Positions 37,359-45,253 of a stretch of DNA of 64,000 bases are shown one piece after another (position 1 is the first letter of the stretch; the number at the start of each line of letters is the position of its first letter). The position numbers and the translations under genes were made by a program. The DNA comes from Pseudomonadota bacterium (GTDB lineage Bacteria; Pseudomonadota; Gammaproteobacteria; Acidiferrobacterales; UBA6901). The stretch is from assembly GCA_027364845.1 (NCBI GenBank), contig DAHXOO010000009.1, positions 1-64,000 of the forward strand. Reading direction: 5' to 3'. Under the pieces are notes generated by a model that had not been told where the DNA came from, did not search any database, and was given only the letters and a program-made list of their open reading frames with translations.

Positions 37359-38582
37359 ATGAATTCCAGACTCTCGGGCCTTCAACCCTACCCTTTTCAA
37401 AGGCTCGCCGAGTTGATGCGCGCGGTTTCGCCAACGCCGGACAGGCCGCTTATAAGGCTGTCCATAGGCGAGCCACAGCATGCAGCACCGCGCATCGTTT
37501 TGGAAGAGATTGGCGCACAACTGCACACACTATCGTCCTATCCGACGACCCAAGGACTGCCGGCACTGCGCCAGGCGGTCGCGGACTGGGCCAACCGCCG
37601 TTTTCATCTGGAGCGTATGCCGCTCGATCCGCAGCGGCACATACTGCCGGTGAGCGGCACGCGCGAGGCGCTGTTTTCCATCGTCCAGGCGGTGATCGAT
37701 CCCACCGACACCGCGCACCCAGTGATCATTCTGCCGAACCCCTTCTACCAGATCTACGAGGGCGCAGCACTGCTCGCCGGCGCCGAACCGTACTTTCTCA
37801 ACACTTTCGCCGAGTCCGGCTACCGCATGGATTTCGATGCGGTGCCGGCGCAGATCTGGAAGCGCACACGCATGGTGTTTGTGTGCTCACCCGGCAACCC
37901 CACCGGCGCCGTGATCAACCACGAAGAGCTCACGCGCCTCATCGAGCTTGCCCACCGGCACGATTTCCTGATCGTGTCCGACGAATGCTATTCCGAGATC
38001 TACTTCGACGAGCTCCAGCCGCCTCCGGGGATACTGCAGGCCGCTCATGACCTAGGTGTTGCTGACTTCCGCCATTGCCTGACCTTCCAAAGCTTGTCAA
38101 AGCGGTCCAACCTGCCGGGCCTGCGTTCAGGATTCGTCGCCGGTGATGGCGCCGTCATGGCGCGATATCTTGACTACCGGACCTACCATGGCTGCAGCCT
38201 TTCGTCGCTGGCGCAGGCCGCAAGCATCAAGGCCTGGGGCGATGAAGATCACGTGCGCGCTAACCGCGATCTTTACCGCGCCAAAGTTGACGCTGTGCTT
38301 GCGATACTCGCACCGGTCCTGGACATTGCCCGCCCGCAGGCTGGGTTTTATCTGTGGCCGCGCACACCCCAGAACGACGAGCACTTTGCTCGCGAGCTGT
38401 ACCAGCGCGAAAACGTTCTCGTCCTGCCCGGCAGCTACCTGTCGCGCACTGCGGGTGGTGTCAACCCGGGACACAATCGCGTGCGCATGGCCCTGGTCGC
38501 GCCACTGGCGGAATGCGTGGAGGCCGCACACCGCATCCGGCATCATGTAGAATCGGTTTGTCCAATAGGAATCTCCCAATGA
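37359..38582 (+). CDS. dapC: N-succinyldiaminopimelate aminotransferase DapC
   Basis: PLP enzyme of the succinylase branch of lysine/meso-diaminopimelate synthesis. At 407 residues it has the type I aminotransferase pattern: [19 protein letters not shown], the catalytic Asp/Tyr region [13 protein letters not shown] and the PLP Lys in [20 protein letters not shown]. The gene order dapC-dapD-dapE supports this role over ArgD-like or AspC-like enzymes. Its stop overlaps the dapD start. Confidence 0.94.
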   Translation: MNSRLSGLQPYPFQRLAELMRAVSPTPDRPLIRLSIGEPQHAAPRIVLEEIGAQLHTLSSYPTTQGLPALRQAVADWANRRFHLERMPLDPQRHILPVSGTREALFSIVQAVIDPTDTAHPVIILPNPFYQIYEGAALLAGAEPYFLNTFAESGYRMDFDAVPAQIWKRTRMVFVCSPGNPTGAVINHEELTRLIELAHRHDFLIVSDECYSEIYFDELQPPPGILQAAHDLGVADFRHCLTFQSLSKRSNLPGLRSGFVAGDGAVMARYLDYRTYHGCSLSSLAQAASIKAWGDEDHVRANRDLYRAKVDAVLAILAPVLDIARPQAGFYLWPRTPQNDEHFARELYQRENVLVLPGSYLSRTAGGVNPGHNRVRMALVAPLAECVEAAHRIRHHVESVCPIGISQ

Positions 38583-39400
38583 GCGATATCAAGGCAATCA
38601 TCGAACAAGCGTTCGAACGTCGCGCGCAGATAACGCCGCGCAACGTCGAAACACATGTCAAGGACGCGACGCTGGAGGCAATAGCGCTGCTTGACGCCGG
38701 TAAGGCACGCGTGGCGGAAAAGCGCGATGGCAACTGGACTGTGAACGAGTGGCTTAAGAAGGCGGTGCTGCTCTATTTCCGCATTGAAGACAACAGTCTG
38801 ATCAAAGGAGGATACACCAACTATTACGACAAGGTGCCGTCCAAATTCGCCGACTACAATTCCAGGAGTTTCCGCGACGGCGGCTTTCGCGTAGTGCCGC
38901 TCGCCACGGTACGAAAAGGCGCCTATATCGCGCCCAACGTCGTGCTCATGCCGAGCTATGTCAATATCGGCGGCTACGTGGACGAAGGCACCATGGTGGA
39001 CACCTGGGCAACGGTCGGATCGTGCGCGCAGATCGGCAAGAACGTACATCTCTCGGGAGGCGTCGGAATCGGCGGTGTGCTGGAACCGGTTCAGGCCGCG
39101 CCTACCATCATTGAGGACAACTGCTTCATCGGCGCACGCTCAGAGATCGTCGAGGGAGTCATCGTCGAGGAGGGCTCGGTGATCTCCATGGGCGTTTTCA
39201 TCGGCATGAGCACTAAGATCTACAACCGCACAACCGGCGAGGTCAGCTACGGTCGGGTGCCCGCTGGATCCGTCGTCGTGTCAGGAGGCCTACCGTCAGT
39301 CGACGGAAAATACAGCCTGTATTGCGCAGTCATCGTCAAACAAGTGGACGAAAGGACCCGCAGCAAGGTCGGAATCAATGAACTGCTCCGTGATATCTGA
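38579..39400 (+). CDS. dapD: 2,3,4,5-tetrahydropyridine-2,6-dicarboxylate N-succinyltransferase DapD
   Basis: Succinylates tetrahydrodipicolinate in lysine synthesis. The 273-residue protein starts [18 protein letters not shown] and carries a left-handed beta helix in its middle ([20 protein letters not shown] through [16 protein letters not shown]) formed by hexapeptide repeats. The length matches the family. ATGA overlap with dapC; the longer ORF from 38354 runs through dapC in another frame and is rejected. Confidence 0.97.
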   Translation: MSDIKAIIEQAFERRAQITPRNVETHVKDATLEAIALLDAGKARVAEKRDGNWTVNEWLKKAVLLYFRIEDNSLIKGGYTNYYDKVPSKFADYNSRSFRDGGFRVVPLATVRKGAYIAPNVVLMPSYVNIGGYVDEGTMVDTWATVGSCAQIGKNVHLSGGVGIGGVLEPVQAAPTIIEDNCFIGARSEIVEGVIVEEGSVISMGVFIGMSTKIYNRTTGEVSYGRVPAGSVVVSGGLPSVDGKYSLYCAVIVKQVDERTRSKVGINELLRDI

Positions 39401-39436
39401 GCCCTGACAGCGCCAATGCACGACCCAGGTCCGATC

Positions 39437-40570
39437 ATGCCCATGTCCGAAACGCTCAAGCTTGCCATGGAGCTGATAGCACGCCCGTCGGTCACGCCGC
39501 ACGACGAGGGCTGTCAGCAGCTTCTGATCGAACGCCTGGAGCGCCTCGGCTTCCAGATCGAACGCCTGTCTTTCGGCGGGGTCGACAACTTCTGGGCGCA
39601 GCGTGGCAGTGTCCGCCCGCTGGTGGCACTCGCCGGCCATACCGACGTTGTACCTCCCGGGCCGCTGGAGCAATGGACTAGCGACCCCTTCAGGCCGGAG
39701 GTGCGCAATGGTTTTCTCTACGGCCGCGGTGCAGCCGACATGAAAGGATCGCTGGCGGCATTCATCACCGCCGTCGAAACCTTTGTCGGGCGCCATCCAC
39801 GCCATGCCGGCGCCATCGCGCTGCTCATCACCTCCGACGAGGAAGGTCCAGCGGTTGACGGGACAGTCCGGGTGATGGATTGGCTCAAGGCCAATGGGCG
39901 GCACATCGATTACTGCGTGGTAGGCGAGCCGTCGTGCCAGACACGGCTTGGGGACGTCATCAAGATCGGACGCCGCGGCTCGCTAAACGGCCGACTCACG
40001 GTCCACGGCGTGCAGGGGCACATCGCCTATCCACAGCCGGGGGCCAACCCCATCCACGCGTTCGCACCCGCATTGAGCACCCTGGTTCGGACTGAATGGG
40101 ACAAGGGCAACCAGCACTTCCCGCCCACCAGCTTCCAGATTTCGAACATCCATGCCGGCACCGGCGCGGAAAATGTCACGCCGGGGCAACTGACAGCGCA
40201 GTTCAACTTCCGTTTTTCCACAGCAGTGACGGAGGGCGAACTGTGCCAGCGAGTGGAAGACGTGCTCAAAGCTTGCAGTCTGCGCTACGACCTGGCCTGG
40301 AAGCTGTCGGGCCAACCCTTTTTGACCGGGCAAGGCCGGCTGCTGGACGCTCTGAGCCATGCGGTGCGCGAGACCTTGTCAGTAGAACCATCCCTGTCCA
40401 CTGCCGGTGGCACCTCCGATGGACGCTTTATCGCCCCCACCGGAACCGAAGTAGCCGAATTTGGACCCCTCAACGACAGCATACACCGCATCGACGAGTG
40501 TATCGCTGTCACCGATCTGGACCTGCTGGCGCGGGTCTATACCCGCACCCTCGAGCGTCTGCTCGCCTGA
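39437..40570 (+). CDS. dapE: succinyl-diaminopimelate desuccinylase DapE
   Basis: Di-zinc peptidase that removes succinate to give LL-diaminopimelate. Metal ligands are visible in ALAGHTDVVPPG, GRGAADMKGS, TSDEEGPAVDGT and GEPS; the C-terminal STAGGTSDGRFI is the DapE signature. From the chosen start MPMSETLKLAMELI it is 377 residues. The ORF begins seven codons earlier at 39416, but an AGG seven bases before 39437 and family alignment favour the later ATG. It is 36 bases after dapD. Confidence 0.95.
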   Translation: MPMSETLKLAMELIARPSVTPHDEGCQQLLIERLERLGFQIERLSFGGVDNFWAQRGSVRPLVALAGHTDVVPPGPLEQWTSDPFRPEVRNGFLYGRGAADMKGSLAAFITAVETFVGRHPRHAGAIALLITSDEEGPAVDGTVRVMDWLKANGRHIDYCVVGEPSCQTRLGDVIKIGRRGSLNGRLTVHGVQGHIAYPQPGANPIHAFAPALSTLVRTEWDKGNQHFPPTSFQISNIHAGTGAENVTPGQLTAQFNFRFSTAVTEGELCQRVEDVLKACSLRYDLAWKLSGQPFLTGQGRLLDALSHAVRETLSVEPSLSTAGGTSDGRFIAPTGTEVAEFGPLNDSIHRIDECIAVTDLDLLARVYTRTLERLLA

Positions 40571-40971
40571 CCCGGTACACCAGAGCAGCGCCGTTGCACA
40601 GCATTTTGATGGCTTTTCGGGACGAAAGGTCCTTGCGAATCGCGGGATTGTGTCATATCTATTAAATAGGGCTGGCAACGCGACGATGAATCCGCGGAAT
40701 AATCCATGAACAAAGGAGGGTTCCTGAAAAAGGACTGGTTTGCCATCATGGTCCTCGACAACATTTTTATCATGGCCGAAGCCAGCGGCGTTCCCTCCAC
40801 CTGGAACCTGGAATACCTGACCATTAATACCAGGGTCCGGCTGAACCACCGCAATCGGCGCGCTTCCCACCAAATAGCAGTCGAGGCAATCGACGACGGG
40901 AGCAGGTGTAGCACAACCTCGATACCGATGCCGAACCGAACCACCCCTCGCCGCAGAGCCAGGCCGTGGTG
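40571..40971. other. 400-base stretch after dapE with no convincing gene
   Basis: Short ORFs on both strands (40706-40972 plus, 40537-41118 minus) match nothing I recognise. The plus ORF (MNKGGFLKKDWFAIMVLDNIF...) and the next small ORF in another frame could be two halves of a frameshifted gene, but this is weak. Confidence 0.4.
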
Positions 40972-41145
40972 ATGCCGATGTTCTTTCGCCCGGAACGGGC
41001 GGCTGACAAGCCGGATTCCACCCTGCCCACGTTCTTCGGAATCAATCACCATTTGCTCGTCGAATGGCAGCTGTGGCTGCAAACCGTGAGATCCCGCGTT
41101 CCTGCCTGGCGGCGCCACATTTTCGACAAGGCGGCCGTTGCATGA
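40972..41145 (+). CDS. possible 57-residue protein coupled to the PP2C gene
   Basis: Reads MPMFFRPERAADKPDSTLPT at its start and ends with an aromatic/basic tail (QLWLQTVRSRVPAWRRHIF). Its stop overlaps the PP2C start as ATGA, the kind of junction expected from translational coupling. No family is recognised and no strong ribosome-binding site is seen, so it may instead be the tail of a broken longer gene. Confidence 0.3.
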   Translation: MPMFFRPERAADKPDSTLPTFFGINHHLLVEWQLWLQTVRSRVPAWRRHIFDKAAVA

Positions 41146-41945
41146 GCGGCCTGGTCATGGTTGGTGTCAGTGATTCCGGCATGGTCAGAGACCACAACGA
41201 GGATGCTCTGACCCTTAGCCCAGACAACGGCTTGGCGGTACTGGCTGATGGCATGGGTGGACACCTGGCGGGCGAAGTGGCGAGCGCCATGGCAGTGGAG
41301 ATCATCACCCACAATATCGTTGAAGCGCTCAACGACGCTTCGGGGAAAGGAACGTCCGCTCGTGACCACCGTTCCGAGGATGCAATCGTAATGGACGCCA
41401 TTCAGCAGGCCAATGCCGCAATCTACGAAGCGGCGCGCTCCAGGACGGAATGCAGCGGCATGGGAACTACCGTGGTGGTAGCGCTATTTCACGAAAACAA
41501 AGTGTGTATCGCACATGTCGGGGATTCGCGTTTGTACCGCTACCGCGACGAGCACCTGGAGCAGCTGACCGAGGATCACTCCATGGTCCAGGAGCTGCTC
41601 CGTCGCGGACTGCTCTCGCCGGAAGAGGCACGGACTTCGGTGAATAAGAACTTGGTCACGCGCGCGCTGGGTGTGGAGCCGCTCGTGCAGATCGACGTGG
41701 CACAGCAGATGGTGCATAAAGGTGATCTGTACCTGCTGTGCTCTGACGGATTGAGCGATGTGCTGCCGGATTCGGACGTGGAACTGCTGCTGCGGACTTT
41801 CGGCGGAAACCTGGATGACGCCGCGCGCCAGATCGTTACTGAAGTGAACTCAAAGGGGGGGCCGGATAATGTGTCAGTCATTCTGGTCCGTACCGGGAAG
41901 CGATTCAATCGACCCCGGTACGAGGCGAGGCAGGACGACGATTGA
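41142..41945 (+). CDS. PP2C-type serine/threonine protein phosphatase
   Basis: A 267-residue soluble phosphatase of the Stp1/PrpC/PppA type. Metal-binding Asp residues are in SDSGMVRDHNEDA, VLADGMGGHLAGEVAS, HVGDSRLYRYR, CSDGLSD and GGPDNVSVILV. It would reverse protein phosphorylation; an FHA protein follows 68 bases later. No Hanks-type kinase is in the window. Start MSGLVMVGVSDSG; the 26 codons upstream in the ORF are rejected. Confidence 0.94.
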   Translation: MSGLVMVGVSDSGMVRDHNEDALTLSPDNGLAVLADGMGGHLAGEVASAMAVEIITHNIVEALNDASGKGTSARDHRSEDAIVMDAIQQANAAIYEAARSRTECSGMGTTVVVALFHENKVCIAHVGDSRLYRYRDEHLEQLTEDHSMVQELLRRGLLSPEEARTSVNKNLVTRALGVEPLVQIDVAQQMVHKGDLYLLCSDGLSDVLPDSDVELLLRTFGGNLDDAARQIVTEVNSKGGPDNVSVILVRTGKRFNRPRYEARQDDD

Positions 41946-41986
41946 CAAACTTTCGGCAAGTTTATTCAATGTCACGGCCGTGGCAT
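41942..41986 (+). promoter_or_regulatory. promoter of the FHA gene with a palindrome at the start point
   Basis: TTGACA overlapping the PP2C stop, a 17-base spacer and TTCAAT (4 of 6) at 41965-41970. A near-perfect palindrome ATGTCACGGCCGTGGCAT (41969-41986) begins inside the -10 and covers the expected start point, where a repressor could act. Confidence 0.45.
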
Positions 41987-42013
41987 AACGGGTGAGTGTC
42001 AGGATAACAGACA

Positions 42014-42712
42014 ATGGCGAAATTCATCATCAAGTTCGAAGATGTCGTAATTGATCAGCTCGTGCTCAAGCAGGGGGACATGGCCATTGGCCGCAGACCG
42101 GGCAGCGACGTCCTACTCGACAATCTCGCCGTTAGCGCCAACCACGCATCGCTGTTCACGATCGGCGAGGACAGCTTCATCCAGGACCTCAACAGCACCA
42201 ACGGAACGTTCGTGAACAACAAGAAAATCAGTAAGCATCATCTGACCAATGGTGATGTGGTGGGGGTTGGCAAGCATACCCTGATCTACGTGAACGAGAA
42301 CGCCACCAAGGCAGCGGCTAACTCACTTGCGAAAACTGTCATCATTTCGCCTCTGCGGCATGAGGAACCGGGCCGGCCCGCAGCCCAGACTGCCGTCCCG
42401 CCCGCTGCTGCTGCAGCAGCGCCCGCACCGGGCACAGCCAAAGGGGTACGCCAGGGCGCCATCTTCGTCCTGAGCGGTGCCAACAGCGGCAAACGCATAG
42501 ACCTCACCAAGGCGGTGACGCATCTGGGGCGGTCGGGCAAGATGGCCGGGATGATCAGCCGCAGCACAAGCGGCGGCTACATACTGGCACCCGGAACCGA
42601 CACGGAAAAACCGAAATTGAACGGCAAGCCGCTGGCGCCGCACGGCGAGGCACTCAAGAACGGCGACATCATCGAGATCGCCGGATCACGTATGCAGTTC
42701 TATCTGAAGTGA
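42014..42712 (+). CDS. FHA domain protein
   Basis: A 232-residue protein with a forkhead-associated domain at residues about 20-95 containing the phosphothreonine-reading motifs GRRPGSD, SANHAS and NSTNGTFVN. An Ala/Pro linker (about 115-145) leads to a second, diverged FHA-like half (GKRIDLTKAVTHLGRSGK ... LNGKPL...LKNGDIIEIAG). FHA proteins bind phosphorylated partners; pairing with PP2C suggests a phospho-signalling module. An AGGA lies nine bases before the ATG. Confidence 0.9.
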   Translation: MAKFIIKFEDVVIDQLVLKQGDMAIGRRPGSDVLLDNLAVSANHASLFTIGEDSFIQDLNSTNGTFVNNKKISKHHLTNGDVVGVGKHTLIYVNENATKAAANSLAKTVIISPLRHEEPGRPAAQTAVPPAAAAAAPAPGTAKGVRQGAIFVLSGANSGKRIDLTKAVTHLGRSGKMAGMISRSTSGGYILAPGTDTEKPKLNGKPLAPHGEALKNGDIIEIAGSRMQFYLK

Positions 42713-42775
42713 AGCATCCGCTTCGAGTAGGCGCGACTGGCTGTTCCGGGGAGCCGTCACCGCGCCTCGCGCCTG

Positions 42776-44140
42776 CTAGCGGGAGATCGCCTCGATCGCC
42801 TCTTCCACGCGCCGCACCGGGATGAGTTCGATCCCGACATCCGGTTTTCGCGGCATATTGGCGGCTGGCAGCACGGCACGCCGGAACCCGAGCTTCGCCG
42901 CCTCGCGAATGCGTTCCTGTCCCCGCTGAACCGGCCGCACCTCTCCGCCGAGGCCTACTTCGCCGAATACGACGAGATCCTTGCCAAGAGGCAGACTGCG
43001 CATGCTGGAGACGGCGGCCATCAGCACTGCCAGGTCGGCCGCGGGCTCCAGTACCCGCACACCGCCGGCGACATTGACGAATACGTCCTGGTCGAACATT
43101 GCGATCCCGGCATGCCGATGCAGTACCGCCAGCAGCATCGCCAAGCGGTTCTGATCGAGCCCGACGCACACGCGCCGCGGATTCGAAGAATGACTCTCGT
43201 CCACCAGCGCCTGCACCTCCACGAGCAGTGGCCGCGTGCCCTCCTGCGTCGCGAGAACAACGCTGCCTGACACAACGTCGCCCTGGCGGCTCATGAACAT
43301 GGCCGACGGGTTCCCGACTTCGCGCAACCCCGACTCGGTCATCAGAAAAACGCCGATCTCGTTGACGGCACCGAAACGGTTCTTGATCGCGCGAATGACG
43401 CGGAACTGACTGGCGCTGTCGCCTTCGAAGTAAAGAACAGTGTCAACCATGTGCTCAAGCACACGCGGTCCGGCGAGGGCGCCCTCCTTGGTGACATGCC
43501 CTACCAGAAACAGACCCACATCCGCCTGCTTGGCGTAACGCACGAGCTGCGCGGCCGACTCCCGCACCTGGGCGACACTGCCTGGGGCAGACTGAAGGAT
43601 TTCGGTGAACACGGTTTGGATCGAATCCACGACCATGACCGCGGGCCGTTCGGCTTGGGCGTGTGTGATGATCGTTTCTACCCGGTTTTCCGCCAGAAGA
43701 CGAACGGCATCAACCTGCACACCGAGGCGTTGCGCCCGCAGCGCGATCTGCTGTGCCGACTCTTCGCCGGTTACATAGAGCACGGGCGCCTTCTGGCTGA
43801 TGACGGCCAACGCTTGCAGCAGCAGCGTCGACTTGCCTATCCCAGGATCCCCACCGATGAGCGCGACCGACCCGGCCACCATCCCGTCTCCTCCCAGTAC
43901 CCGGTCAAGCTCCGCCAGACCGCTGCCGATGCGTGCAACGGCCTGCGCCGAGACAGCCGTCAGAGACTGGACCACTGATTGGCCCGTTAACGCGCCAAAG
44001 CGGCCGGCGCGACTTGGCGCAGGCATCTCAGCAGTCTCGATGAGCGTGTTCCACACGCCACAACCTGGACACTGTCCGGTCCATTTGGGTGACTGGGCGC
44101 CGCACTCAGTGCAGCTGAAAACAGATCTCGGACGCGACAT
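42776..44140 (-). CDS. radA: DNA repair protein RadA
   Basis: A 454-residue RecA-related branch-migration helicase. Order: N-terminal zinc finger CTECGAQSPKWTGQCPGC, Walker A GGDPGIGKSTLL (about 95-105), the RadA motif IKNRFGAVNE, and a C-terminal Lon-like domain ending in the LPAANMPRK region. It starts four bases after alr ends and is probably cotranscribed with it. Confidence 0.97.
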   Translation of the reverse strand: MSRPRSVFSCTECGAQSPKWTGQCPGCGVWNTLIETAEMPAPSRAGRFGALTGQSVVQSLTAVSAQAVARIGSGLAELDRVLGGDGMVAGSVALIGGDPGIGKSTLLLQALAVISQKAPVLYVTGEESAQQIALRAQRLGVQVDAVRLLAENRVETIITHAQAERPAVMVVDSIQTVFTEILQSAPGSVAQVRESAAQLVRYAKQADVGLFLVGHVTKEGALAGPRVLEHMVDTVLYFEGDSASQFRVIRAIKNRFGAVNEIGVFLMTESGLREVGNPSAMFMSRQGDVVSGSVVLATQEGTRPLLVEVQALVDESHSSNPRRVCVGLDQNRLAMLLAVLHRHAGIAMFDQDVFVNVAGGVRVLEPAADLAVLMAAVSSMRSLPLGKDLVVFGEVGLGGEVRPVQRGQERIREAAKLGFRRAVLPAANMPRKPDVGIELIPVRRVEEAIEAISR

Positions 44141-44144
44141 ACGC

Positions 44145-45227
44145 TCAGCACTCCGCCAACTCGACCCGTGACACGCGCGGCGTCACGTGGCAGAGCAGTT
44201 CATAGCCAATCGTGCCGGCGCGTGCGGCGATCTCTTCCACCGGCAGTCCTGCACCCCACAGCACGACCGGATCTCCAATGCTCGCACCGGGCTGCTCGCG
44301 CAGATCCACCGTGATCATGTCCATCGATACGCGGCCGATGAGCGGCACGCGCCGTCCATTAACCAGCACCGGGGTACCCGTAGGCGCATGGCGCGGATAA
44401 CCGTCCCCGTAACCAATGGCCACCACGCCTACCGGCATTTCCTCCGGACACACCCAGTCTCCACCGTAGCCGATAGCCTCGCCTTTGCGACGCGGGCTTA
44501 TGGCGATGATTTGGCTTTGCAACGTCATTACCGGTTCGAGACCGAGTTCGGCGCTTCCCTGACCGATCACCGGCGACACGCCGTAGAGCATGATCCCCGG
44601 GCGTACCCAGTCCAGGCGGCTCTCTGGCCACGCCACGATCCCGGCGGAATTGGCAAGGCTCCGTTCCCCGCCCAGCGAGGCAGCAAGGTCCTGGAACAAT
44701 CTGACCTGGAACGAGGTGGTAGCGTCGAACTTGTTGTCCGCGTTGGCAAAATGTGACAGCAGACCCAAGGCACCGACGGCTTTGCAGTCCCGCAGACGGC
44801 TGGCCGCGTCAGCGGCCAACTGCGGATCGAAACCGATGCGGTGCATGCCTGTATCGATCTTGAGCCACACATCTACCGGCGCGATGCCGCTGACGCGTTC
44901 CAGGTCGCGGATCTGGCTCTCGTGATGGACCACCGCCGACAGCCGCTGTTCGGCAAGCAACGGCAACTCGTCACCCTGAAAGAACCCCTCCAGCAGGCAT
45001 ACCGGCTGGGTCACGCCCGCGCGCCGCAGAACGATGCCATCGTCCACACTTGCAACGCCGAAGGCATCAGCCTCCGACAGCACCCGTGCTACCCAAGTGA
45101 GGCCGTGGCCGTAGCCATTGGCTTTGATGACTGCCATGACTTTCGCCGCGGGCGCAAAGCTGCGCACACGCGTCAAGTTGTGGCGCAGCGCCGCAGCCGA
45201 AAGCCGCACCTGCGCGGGTCTAGCCAC
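44145..45227 (-). CDS. alr: alanine racemase
   Basis: Interconverts L- and D-alanine for peptidoglycan. The 360-residue protein has the PLP lysine in AVIKANGYGHGL near residue 35, and the C-terminal domain motif GRVSMDMITVDL containing the region near the second catalytic Tyr. The start is GTG (MARPAQVRLSAAALRHNL). It lies 26 bases after the dnaB stop, in the common dnaB-alr-radA order. Confidence 0.96.
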   Translation of the reverse strand: MARPAQVRLSAAALRHNLTRVRSFAPAAKVMAVIKANGYGHGLTWVARVLSEADAFGVASVDDGIVLRRAGVTQPVCLLEGFFQGDELPLLAEQRLSAVVHHESQIRDLERVSGIAPVDVWLKIDTGMHRIGFDPQLAADAASRLRDCKAVGALGLLSHFANADNKFDATTSFQVRLFQDLAASLGGERSLANSAGIVAWPESRLDWVRPGIMLYGVSPVIGQGSAELGLEPVMTLQSQIIAISPRRKGEAIGYGGDWVCPEEMPVGVVAIGYGDGYPRHAPTGTPVLVNGRRVPLIGRVSMDMITVDLREQPGASIGDPVVLWGAGLPVEEIAARAGTIGYELLCHVTPRVSRVELAEC

Positions 45228-45253
45228 CGCCGGATCCCGTGCGCGGCTGCGCG

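Noticed and set aside
42716-42780. Terminator between the FHA gene and radA
   Set aside because: GGCGCGA and TCGCGCC can pair, but the loop is long and there is no T-run; too weak to call.
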